Made by a program: the position numbers and the translations under genes
Notes under the pieces: generated by a model
The model's input: the letters and a program-made list of their open reading frames with translations, nothing else
Told to the model about the DNA's origin: nothing
Databases searched by the model: none
NCBI GenBank assembly: GCA_019775845.1
Contig: JADQAV010000017.1
Coordinates: forward strand, 124,001-188,000
DNA: 64,000 nucleotides
From: Myrmaecium sp. VS I D KN 1
Taxonomy: Eukaryota > Ascomycota > Dothideomycetes > Valsariales > Valsariaceae
Direction of reading: 5' to 3'
Shown here: positions 23,530 to 33,766 of the stretch, piece after piece
Layout of the letters: each line of letters starts with the position of its first letter
Position numbering within the stretch: position 1 is the first letter of the stretch

Positions 23530-25292
23530 GTCCAACCGAGTCAATCCTCAGAGAGAAAAAAAAACCTCAAAAAGAGAAGAAGGAAGAATATATCCCCTCC
23601 TTCCTTTTTTTCTTTTCTTCTTCGTTCCTTCCCACCGTCTCTTTCAGAACAACAAGAGAGAAAAAGGAAACAGGGAAGTCGCAGTCGCCAAAAAGACAGT
23701 GAGAGAAAGAGCCGCAACCAGGGAGAGTCGGAAGAAAGGAGGGGAAGCAGAATAGCAAATCCGTTCACAACCCGCTCAGTTCTTCCTTGCTCTTTCTCGT
23801 CTTTACCACCACGTACGTACGCGACAAGGGCATGTGTTGAAGTGAATTGACTCTTCCCTCGTGCGGAAGTAAGGCCGCAGGTAAGGTAGGTAGGTACGGA
23901 AATAGGGAATTGCAGTGGTTGTCTGCGTCGCGCTTGCTCGCTCGAAACGCGACAAGCAAAGCACGTCACGACGTTCCGTTAAGCAACCGTCCCTCTCCCC
24001 AACGGTGCAGAACGGACGAACGAGGTACAGTACTGTACTGTACTGTAGTAGGTAAGTAAGGCACCCGGAGCACTATCCAACGCCCGGGGGAAACGGGGAA
24101 AACGGTAACGGCAACGTGGGGGGGGGGGTGGGTTTGGGGATCAGGCAAGGCCCCGGGTAAGGCACCTACGTCGGGGATTCAATGCCAGTGACGGGGAGGT
24201 AGGTATGAGGTGAGGTGAGCTGAGGTCAGGTCAGGTCAGGTCCCGGGGGCTGCCAGGATGTCAGTAGGTTAGTAAGGTAGTCGGACCGGTCCGGTGCGGA
24301 GCGGAAACCTGGATGGATGGATGGATGGATGGACGGGAACCTGGAAAAGACGAGAGGGGACAAAAAAAAGGCTTGGCGTTCTCTCTGTCCCTCTCCACCT
24401 CTTTCTCGTCCCCTCCGCGTTCTCGGCTCCGTCGCTGTGGATCCTACCTATCGATGATGTGTGTGGGAAAGTGTGGCTGAGATGTGGATCAGAACACGAC
24501 AACGGTTGTGTGTGGCTGATGGCGGGGCCGGTGTGGAGATCGGCCGGGGTACGATAAATTTAGTACAAATAAGGCACGTAACTTGCGAATGCACGCCATA
24601 CCATCTGGCAATTGCTGTGTGCACGAGTAGGACAATCCTCGAATGCTGACTGAAAAGAACGGCAGGATGGGAAGAGAGAGGTCAGAACGCGCTCGAATCG
24701 AATTGGAAAGGAATATGGAAAAAACGTGAGATGTCGTTGAGGTTCCCCATCAACACATCCGTCGCCGGAAAAAGAAAAAGAAGAGAAAAGAAAGGAAGAA
24801 GAATATTCATAATACTATACCAGAGAGAGGAGGAGAGAAAGATAAAAGCAGCGAACGTCGATCCATTTCCTCCGCTCTCACCGAAATCGGCGCCACAACC
24901 GAGCATGCATACGGCAAAGAGGGAAGGGTATGTCGGATATCACTATGTGATATCATAGAGTTTTTCTATTTTTTTTGTTTTAGTTACACTCATTGTGTAG
25001 GTAGTCACACCGGTCTCAGTAGCCCCCCTGCGGGAGGGAGCGCACCGAAGCAGCGCGCGTAATATAAAAGAAAACAACAACAACATCAGCCCCATTATCG
25101 AAACCAACAAAAACAACACATCCCCCGGTTGCTTTTCCCATGGTCAAGTACGTGTCGGGCGCACCGGCCTCCATCTGATTTCTTCTGATCAGAACGATGT
25201 AAGATTAAAAGATTAAAATGCGTGTCGCTCCGTGTCCGTAGGGTATATCATCACCATCATCAAATCTCTTGTAAATCCGAGCGGGAAAGAGT

Positions 25293-25327
<35 letters not shown>

Positions 25328-25541
25328 GGTTGGGGGGTGTAAGAAGAGTGAGGCAATAGAAAGATAGAGGCGGGGGTGGTGGATGGTGGGAAGAGGAGAG
25401 AAACAGAGAAACAGAGAGCGAGAGAGAGAAGGGGGGCGGGTTGGGGATTAGGCTTCTTCCTGCCCGTCGATCGAGGGTTGAACAAGCGAACACCCAGCCC
25501 TATCGTGACGCACATTCGTCTTGGAAGAAGCCACGATCTTT
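23530..25541. other. Gap between crd1 and pac2
   Basis: No gene seen. It holds GGTAGGTA/GTACTGTACTG motifs (23885-24060), GAGGT/CAGGT runs at 24205-24240, a TGGA microsatellite at 24310-24332 and a long GA microsatellite at about 25297-25324. Confidence 0.5.
25297..25324. repeat. (GA)n microsatellite
   Basis: About fourteen uninterrupted GA units, some 220 bp beyond the stop codon of the WOPR gene. Confidence 0.9.
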
Positions 25542-27281
25542 TCACTGTTGAAAGCCCGGAAAAGTGACGGGCAAGTCGTTCAGGTCAGTGTTGCCAGGTG
25601 CAAGTAGCATTGCATATTGCCCCTCCTCGGTCTGCTGCATCCCCAGCGAGTCCGAATCCATCGACCAGTGGTTGAAGGGCCCCGTGGGATGAAGTTGCTC
25701 GGTCGGCGATAATGGATGGATATGGCTGAACGTCCTCTGGAACCGGTTACCGCTATCGGCAGCGTCGAAAGGACTGGCGTTCCAACCCTCGGTGTGCCGC
25801 GGGATGACTGGCACGATGCTGGTCCGCGGAGATGGCCCTGCGGTGACCATTGCGCTGCGAACCGGCAGGGTCGTTTCTCTGTCTGGTCTGGCTGGTGTAC
25901 CAGGGATGTGGTACTGGTGTTGCAACCTGATGTGCGGCAGAGAGGCGGCCAGGCCGTAACAGCCTACGAATTCTTCGTCGTTCCTGGGCACTGGAGACGT
26001 GAGACCCGCATTATATCCCGGCTGGTACAACTGGTATAGGGACTGGGCCCACTGGTCAATCTCATTCGGTTGTCTGGCCACAGAACTCATCTGTTGAGTT
26101 GTGGCGCAGAAATTGATGGGGCCCCTGGGAGTCGGAGGATCAGACGGCGTCCTCGCGCTATACTCCCACGAGACCTGCGGGTGCGCAGGACTCGCCTGCA
26201 GTGGAATGCCGTGCGTATTCTGATAGCCATCCATAGACGACTGTGTGAGGAGGTGACTGGAGTGAAACAGGCCTGGACTCGCATTTGTCGTATCCTCCTT
26301 GTCGTGGATGCTGGCGCGGAAATTTTGGTCTTCATAAAGCTCCTTCCGCGGCTTGATATCCTTCATCCAATCAAGCTCGCACGGGCGTTTGAACTTTTTT
26401 ACGATCACGTCCTCCACACTATAGTAGTACACGAGATGATGCGCCGAACCCCGGTACCGGACGCTCAGCGTTTTCTTCATCAATCCTCCTTCCTTGAAGG
26501 GATAAGAGTCGATCAGCGATCCTACAACCTTTCGCTGCTGTTCCGCTGTCAGGGTGCCAACGTAACCTCTGGGACGGTCTGCGGCGACCGCGTCGGGGCT
26601 TGATTGCGACTTTGCGACGGTATCGGATGATCGGCGTTGCTGTTTATTGGACTCCGAATTTTGGTCCTCCGAGGTTCGCCTCCTCTTTGCAGCTTTCTTC
26701 TGGCCCGGCGGAAAAGGTTTCTCGAGCTGTCGATATACGAGGAAGTTCTGCATGATTCGGCTCGGGCTCCACGTTAAACCGTCCGTCCAACGTTTGATTC
26801 CTGATATACTCTCTTCATACAGAAACACATTTCCACTTTGGATCACCATGTCCCTCTCCTTGTCGTGCGGGCGTCTCGGAACATGCGGCAAACTTCCTCT
26901 CAAGGAAGCTTCGATCACCGTAAGGGCGTCCATAGTCGTTTCGACGTGGCCTACCCAGGTTGGCTCAAACGCCCTCGTCGTCGACCGTTGGCGCTCGGCG
27001 GACAAGGTCCTCTTTCTCTTGTTTGGTGGACTGAGCCTGGTCGGTACTTCGGCCGCTGGAATGGGTCCGACAACCGAGGAATCGTGCCTCGTCGTCTGGA
27101 TGGCATGGTTTTTCTGTTCGGGGCTGGAGAATGGCGGTAAGTCCGGGAACATGGTTCCACACGGAAAACTGTGTCCGTGTGGGCTGTAGACATATTCTTC
27201 GTCGTTTTCCTGCTGCATCGCCGAAGAGGGGCGGGAAGAATCCCAAGGGTTTGAGCTTAGCGACGGGTCCCGCTGTGCCAT
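25542..27281 (-). CDS. pac2: WOPR-domain transcription regulator, Gti1/Pac2 family, Pac2 type
   Basis: Fungus-specific DNA-binding regulator. One uninterrupted exon of 579 residues. The WOPR domain comes in two parts: WOPRa at about 105-187 (TWVGHVETTMDALTVIEAS, RRPHDKERD, SGNVFLYEES, GIKRWTDGLTWSPSRI, NFLVYRQLEKPF) and WOPRb at about 253-298 (SLIDSYPFKEGGLMKKTLSV, HHLVYYYSVEDV). A Lys/Arg/Ser-rich linker joins them. VPRRPHDKER and QLEKPFPPG point to the Pac2 branch rather than the Wor1/Ryp1/Sge1 branch, which has RRLSEKER and TYREMEGKR at these places. The rest is Ser/Pro/Gln-rich and disordered. Relatives control morphology, sexual development and virulence. The ATG at 27281 precedes the whole domain. 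An A/T tract (T-rich on the sense strand) lies about 60-90 bp upstream. The gene has a 6.5-kb gene-free upstream region, which suggests complex control. Confidence 0.92.
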   Translation of the reverse strand: MAQRDPSLSSNPWDSSRPSSAMQQENDEEYVYSPHGHSFPCGTMFPDLPPFSSPEQKNHAIQTTRHDSSVVGPIPAAEVPTRLSPPNKRKRTLSAERQRSTTRAFEPTWVGHVETTMDALTVIEASLRGSLPHVPRRPHDKERDMVIQSGNVFLYEESISGIKRWTDGLTWSPSRIMQNFLVYRQLEKPFPPGQKKAAKRRRTSEDQNSESNKQQRRSSDTVAKSQSSPDAVAADRPRGYVGTLTAEQQRKVVGSLIDSYPFKEGGLMKKTLSVRYRGSAHHLVYYYSVEDVIVKKFKRPCELDWMKDIKPRKELYEDQNFRASIHDKEDTTNASPGLFHSSHLLTQSSMDGYQNTHGIPLQASPAHPQVSWEYSARTPSDPPTPRGPINFCATTQQMSSVARQPNEIDQWAQSLYQLYQPGYNAGLTSPVPRNDEEFVGCYGLAASLPHIRLQHQYHIPGTPARPDRETTLPVRSAMVTAGPSPRTSIVPVIPRHTEGWNASPFDAADSGNRFQRTFSHIHPLSPTEQLHPTGPFNHWSMDSDSLGMQQTEEGQYAMLLAPGNTDLNDLPVTFPGFQQ

Positions 27282-28264
27282 TCTTACTGGCTTCTGTCGA
27301 AAGCCGCCTGGATTGCCTCGAATGAACAAGATTGGAAATTTGAAAAAAAAACAAATAAAAAAAAAAAAAAAGAGGACGCCGGTGGATGAGGCGGCAGTGA
27401 ACACCGAAGGGTGGTGATGGCGGCGGTGTCAGTGACTGTGGTGGTATGGTGTTTGGATGGAATCACGGCGTCTCTAGGTGTTGAGGTCAAAGTAGATGAC
27501 GGCGTTGGCGGATTCCTCCTCCGGATCAGTGAGGTAGTGGCGGCCTGACAGGTGGGGTTAGTCGCCGTCGAAGCTGTCGAAGCTGCCGAAGCTATCGACG
27601 CCGTGGAGGACGTCGAGGCTGTCAAGGTGATCGACAGGCAGGAGGGACAGGGTAAGGGGGGTGTGGGGGGGAAGGGGGTGTGGGGAGGAATAGTCAAGGT
27701 ACAGTAGGTAGGGTAGCAGGGGCTGCATAAGGTAAGATAGTAGATGGATGTGTATACATACCGACTATGTGTACTGAAACTTGGTACTAGTGCTGTATCA
27801 GTCTCTGATCTTGGACGGGATAGGTGCTGAGATCGATGGCATGCATTCCAGATGGAGGGATTAACATACAGTATATATACCACGGCAATTAGCAGTCCGG
27901 TGGCCAACAACTGACCGTGGCTGCCGTCTGGTCGAGGGAACTCGAGGATCTCGGTGTCCTCGCGGGCGAGACGGTTGGGGGAGGGGGAGGGGGAGGAGGA
28001 GGAGGCTGCGAATGGCGGTGACCCACCGCCGGTCGGGGCGACTTTTCGATACCTACTCTACTGAGCCTCCCCGGCCGGTGCGGGCTGCGGTAAACCGCAC
28101 CGCTTCGCGCGCCCGCATCTCTGCCAATCATGGCCCTTTTCTCGCGAGCAGGGGGGGTTTTCCTTTACGGGGGGACCCCCCATTTCTTCGGCGCAGGGGA
28201 GCGTCTGAACCAGCTCGTCCGAGGAGGTCCACGGCTGCTGACAGGTACAGCGGGCTTAGAGGAC

Positions 28265-28292
28265 CACCCCCCCCCCCCCCACACACACACAC
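28265..28292. repeat. Poly-C / (CA)n tract
   Basis: A run of about fourteen C is followed directly by an alternating AC tract. Confidence 0.85.
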
Positions 28293-28374
28293 GTAACGTC
28301 CCTCGGAGTAGCACAGCCGGGGGGTAGTGTGCACGGTATACGGATAGACAGCCTCAGGAAAGCTTGCAATTAGT

Positions 28375-28420
28375 GTAAATCAGTATCGCAAGCCATATGC
28401 ATGGCGGAAGCTAACCGTCG
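28375..28420 (+). repeat. Dispersed repeat, copy B
   Basis: Matches copy A (3101-3147) at 37 of the first 42 positions, including the core CAAGCCATATGCATGGCGGA and AGCTAACC. Unlike copy A it is not part of an inverted repeat that I can see. Confidence 0.65.
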
Positions 28421-31400
28421 ACCGTGGACACAGTTGAGGTAGTGAGGTATGTACAATACTGTACCTACCTTAGCAGTACCTACATTCACTATACCTAGTG
28501 CTGTACTTAACTTACCTACCACATACATGCATGATAACGTTATGGATAGTGCTTTCTTACCGTCTGCTTCTCTGCTTTTCCGCCTTCTTGCTGCTCCTGG
28601 CCCTCCCGGCGCCCTAACTGAGCGCCGGCTGGTAAAGCGACCTGGAGTGAGCGAGTGGCCCATGCGCCTGATCCGACCTTCCGGCCTTGGTTTGTGATCG
28701 ACGGAGCCGGGCAAGCAGCAACTTGAAGCAGCAACGAAGTAGCCCGCCCTGCCATGCCACCCTCTTCATCTAACACGGCATGCTTCATAAAAACACACCC
28801 GAACTTTGTTGAGCGTCTGCTTGTTCCCTCAGGCTCAGCCTCGGTCGTCGCGACGCTGTTCGTTCCCCCTAGAGGCAAGAAGCACGCTCGGGGAGGGGGA
28901 ACGAGACATTGGCGTCCCCGGGATCGTGGCCTTGGGAGCGCTCCCTCGCCGGCCCATCATGCCTAGCACACTGTGCTGTGGCTTTCGAGGGATCGGCACC
29001 GAGCAGCGCGCGTTGACGTGCAGGGGAGGGCGGGGCACCACGAGTGGTCCCTTCACTCGGGCGCCTTTCCTGACCCTCTCTTAGCACGACGGTTGCGTGT
29101 GTTAAGCGATTTGTCTGAGGCTGCCACGCGCTAACGTGGAACTACGACACACCTACCTCTCTCCCTAGCCGATGGGAATGCAAGCCGTGGACTCGTTATT
29201 CGGTCGCGTTCGTCTGGCTGGAAAACCTCACGGTGCGCCGCGGCGAGGTATATAATTCTTGTTGGCACACCAGAGCGAACGGCTCGAGAGATCCCCCATT
29301 CAGCTGTGAGAGTTGGCATCGATCAGGTACCTAGGTAGGTAGTAGTTTAGTCGGGAACATGACTGATGAGCGAGTGCGCGGGCATGGCTGAGGTCAGGGT
29401 GGATGGAGGGTCCCCGGGGGCCGTCCCCGGCTTTCCAGGTTCTGAGGCCATTATCCTGGTGGGGACCCGAGATCCATCCCTGTCCCGACCAATCACAAGA
29501 TATCCCGATCTACTGTCTCTCTCGTCTCTTCTAATTCTCAACGCTCCGCCTGAACATCATCCCGTCACACCCTCACGATCCGCGCATCCACCCACCACCA
29601 CTTTCTCTTTCCCACCACGTCCGTCTTGCTGAACGGCAATGCAAGCGGAATTCGCTCCGGCCTGGCTGATCCCTCAGTAACCATCCCTCCGCCCGCCCAA
29701 CACGGCATGGCATCGTGGGCGGAGCGAATGTATCCGACGTAATGTGAGCACGCCACGGGATCCGGCGGTAATCTTTGCCAGAAGAAGGCACCAGTCATCT
29801 ACCTACCTTAGGGCTGTTCATTGCGTGCAACTCGCACCGCGCCGGGAGTCGATGAGCTGGGCCACCCTGAAGGGTCTACGACTCTGTAATTTGTTACCTA
29901 ACTTATGGATAACCCCCCACTCTTTCCCTCTCTCCGTCTCCGTCTCTGCGTCTCTCTTTCCCTCTGGCTCTAAAATTTTGCTCACCTGTCCAACAGGCTA
30001 CCAACCAGCATGCCAAAATAGGTAGGGGCAGGTACTGTGCCTGTTGCCTCTCAGCGCAACGTCGGCCAATCTGAAAGTTGGGAGGGGAGAGGGAAGGGAG
30101 AGGGAGGGGAGGGTCCAAACCTATCCAGCCAACTGTACACCTCATCCCCTTTCCAACGGCCAACCCTTAGCTTACACCCGTTAAAAGCTGTCTCGAGGCC
30201 GATTATTCGTTGCAACAAGACGTGCACTCAGCAACGTTATAAACCGACTGCGCTCAGGGGGTGTAAGGTACATAGGTAGGTAATTCCTATGCACCTACTA
30301 GTACCGTGATGGATGGTATCTTGCTTTCTGTCGCAAGCGCGTCTTCAACCTTTCTTAAGGTATTTCCGGCCTCAGGCACGGGCCTTCAAGCGGCCGTTCT
30401 GAAGATGCAAAGTCAAAGCTCTCCTCAAGCATAAGGCAGGGTCTACCTACTATGACGTGGATGCCAGTGAAATCCTACCTGGAGGGGTTTTCCTAGCTGC
30501 AGGGGACTAGCTAGCAGGAGCCTGACGGCTGCCTGATCGGTTCGATGGGCGTATTGGCCACCGTATCGCTGCTTACCATACGATACATCGCGGTTACGAT
30601 GTGGTAGAAGCGTTGAATGGTCAGCTTCTCTAATGAATTTGGCGGGTACTAGAAGGATAATGTAGTAATGACTATTGATAGAAAGTTACCAGTAAGTTAC
30701 GTTCTTTAACATCAGAAGTCTAGTAGTAACTGGATCAGGCACGTTACTGTACTGCTTGTGCGAAATTGACTTTCAAGGGCCACATGAATCTTCATGCGCG
30801 CGACGATAAGCGAAAGCTATTGGTTGCGCAATTCGCTCAACCACCGAAGACGGTTCGGAGAGTCCAGGGCCACATGGCCGCAAGGGACGCACTGGAAAAG
30901 GGCGAAATGGCAAAATGGCAAAATGACAAATTGACAAAACGACGATCCATGACAGCGATTGCAGCACGTATCAGAATGATTGCATGTCCAAGGGCTGTTC
31001 CTTCCTTCAGAGCTCCATGCAACCCGTTGACTACAGTACCTTACTACGTAGTACCTAGTCATTGAGTGGAGGGGCTGTACCACGGTTCTGACGTGACGAT
31101 CCCGGTCGGTCGAGGACGTCAGGCCAACGCCTCGATGATTGGTGTTTGCCTCACTCGCATAGGTACGGTACTGTAACCAACAAAATATCCAGACGGCAGG
31201 GCGACCACTTTTTGCCAGCATCAACACATGTGTCCTCTCATGGCTCCTGGACGTGGCCGATCGACGACGTCAACCTCGTCGGCGTCGCGCCTGTTCTCTC
31301 TCTCTCTCTCTCGTCCTCGACAGCAAGTTATCACGTAGCACAGCAGTCTGCAACCACATCTACTAAGCAAATATAAAGGACGCTCCGTTCCACCAGCGTG

Positions 31401-32473
31401 CAAGGCGAAACCAGGCCAGCGGAAAGGCAACCGTCCAATTGCATGGAAGATCCAGGGAGTGGAACTCATCACGATCATCCCTGCGCCTTATCACCCGGGG
31501 ACCACCGGGCCGCGGCCGTCAACCCCGGTCCCAGGATGAGAAATGGTCTCCGTGGCAAGATGCGAAAACTACTACCCAGACAGACTCTAACACCTACGTC
31601 GCATTCCTTCCTTCTCATTCATCAACAACGAATACGAACGTAGGTTGAGATCCTTCAATATTTGTGAAGCAGACTCTTTCGCCTACGAGATCACGTATCC
31701 GTACCCACACCCATTCTCGTTGGGTTCATCTCGCCCAGCTCTACAAATGCAAGTGACATCAAATTCCCCTGTTGTTCCTTCCTTCTGCTCCTCTGCGCTT
31801 CGAGTGCCCTCCGGCCCAACAAGCCCAGGCATCTCGCACGGTTGACCTTTCTGCATTGGCCTTCGAGCACACATAGAGACCGCATCCTTACCGGCTTCCT
31901 TCAGACATGTATAGTAGCCAGCGATAAACCAGAAAAAAAGGAGAGGGCATCAGTACACCGAATCAATAATTCCTCCAGCGCCTTACACTGGGAGAACTTG
32001 CCAGTAATCAAAGGACCACGCATGCCGCTGCAGCGGACTTCCGCCTCAATCTCTACCGCCGCGCGTACCTTGGAAAAAAGGCGTATCCGGCTTCGTGGCT
32101 TCCCGTTCTTCGAGAGATGGCCCTAGAAGAAAGCCGTAACGACCCCTGCCCCATCGCCGGGGTGGGTGAGACATGCTCTCCGAGGGGAGCCTGCCATCGC
32201 TGGGGAAGGCCGAACGTAACCACCGGTGCAGCGCTGGTCTTCGGGAAGGAAAATCAGGAAACCATGTACAGGAGACAGGAAGGTCGACTGGCGGGGTGGC
32301 TGTGTAGAGGGTATGCGAGAGAAGAGGCTGCTGATGATGCCTGCGAACTGGGCCGGAAAGAAAAGAATGCTGAGGTATCATCTGGAGAGAGAGCAGGAGC
32401 GGTCTCCCGTCTGAGAATCGAGGTCCACGCTTGCCCAAGCCCTTCCCTCCGTACCCGCCTGCAGCGTGTCACT

Positions 32474-32577
32474 CGGTTCGTCTCGTCTCGTTCGGCTCAT
32501 CTCGTCTCGTTCGGTTCGTCTCATCTCGTCTCGTCTCGTTCGGTTCGTCTCATCTCGTCTCGTCTCGTTCGGCTCTT
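32474..32577. repeat. TCTCG / TTCGG low-order tandem repeat
   Basis: TCTCG pentamers alternate with GTTCGGYTC blocks. Higher-order units of the form GTTCGGTTCGTCTCATCTCG recur with small variations. No coding role is apparent. Confidence 0.8.
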
Positions 32578-33000
32578 CACGTTCATACATCGCTCGTCTT
32601 CTCTGCTCCTTCATCCATCCATTTTCCGGCTTACCCGACAGCCCCCATCCATGTCTCCTGGTAGTACTGTCCCTACCTCGTCCGTCTCTTTCCTTTTCCT
32701 TCTCGTTCACTCCTTCGTTCATGGGTGCGTGACAGGACCATGTCTTTTTTTTTCTTTACAAGCCTAGTCGTGTTATCGACATCCGTATCCCCATCATCAC
32801 CATCCTCTCTTCTTTTTCCTCGTCCTCTTTTCCTTTTCCTCTTCCCCGTCATCTACGTACGTACACACACACACATCCAATAGGCACACACTCACACACC
32901 CCTCCTACTGACAGCCTGAAAGCCCAATGTGACTCACATACAGTAGTACATCCATCCCATACTTCCCTCCCGAAAACCCGGTACATACTGTACAGACATC

Positions 33001-33560
33001 CATCCAACTCTTCACTCACGAGCAAAGTGTAAGTTCCCTCCGTCGTGAGAGCCAGGACCAGCCCCGATACATCCATACATCCCACCCTTCACTCCGGAGC
33101 GAAGTGTAGGTTCTCATCTTCATTAGAACCCCGGTATACACATATTTCCAACTATTCACTCCTAAGAAATGTATAAGGTCCCCTGTTTATAAGTGTTAAG
33201 ACAGACCCTGGTATGTATACGCATCGCACCATTCACTCCTGAGAAAAGTATAAGCCCCCTTGCTTGTAGGGGTGTAGGGGTTCAGATAGACCCCGACACG
33301 CCGGTACACTCAGTGCCCTTATTTTCTGGATCATGCGTTGCTAAGCCCCCCCATATCAATAACCCTCCCTCTGATCCAAAAAGCTTTTGAGTACGACTTG
33401 TATGATGTACACCGCACCATTCACTTCCGAGGAAAGTATAAGTTCCCTTGTTGGTAGGGGTCAAGACAGACCCCGGTATGAAGTGTACACTGTATACACA
33501 TCGCACCATTCACTCCCGAGAAAAGTATGAGTGCCCTTTCTTGTGAGGCCAAGACAAGCC
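33001..33560. repeat. Diverged tandem repeat array, about 77-90-bp period
   Basis: Six copies of a core that reads ATTCACTCCNGAGAAAAGTA followed by TAAGNNCCC begin at 33011, 33088, 33155, 33232, 33420 and 33509. Most copies continue with AAGACAGACCCCGGTA-like sequence. Spacings are 77, 67, 77, 188 and 89 bp; the 188-bp step probably holds a further decayed unit or an insertion at about 33310-33400. The array ends about 200 bp past the mto1 stop codon. Confidence 0.75.
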
Positions 33561-33766
33561 AATCCGATCACCGAATACCGTCATGGTATGCGCTCTCACC
33601 CAGAGCCCAGCAGGGGGGGAAGGAAGAGCAGAGAGGGGGGGGAAAGAGATGAAAGTTGTAATAAAACAAAGAAGAATCTTTACAAGAAAAAAAACCCTTT
33701 TTTTTTAAAAAAAAAAGAACGCCGCCGCAATGCATGAATATCAAAAGATTCCGCAACTCCCCGACA

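Larger units (their letters stand above)
27282..33766. other. 6.5-kb gene-free region upstream of pac2
   Basis: No confident gene on either strand; open frames are short and discordant. It contains a C-run plus CA microsatellite (28265-28292), copy B of the dispersed repeat (28375-28420), many GTACCTACC/AGGTAGGTA motifs (28440-28520, 29325-29345, 30265-30305), a TCTCG/TTCGG repeat (32474-32577) and the tandem repeat array at 33001-33560. It spans the pac2 promoter and the 3' flank of mto1. Confidence 0.5.

Noticed and set aside
27284-27910. 208-codon minus-strand frame just upstream of pac2
   Set aside because: Thr/Ser/Pro low-complexity reading of the pyrimidine-rich leader, in a different frame from pac2.
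33001-33560. CRISPR-like array
   Set aside because: The repeats are diverged, unequal in spacing, without uniform spacers, and the genome is eukaryotic.
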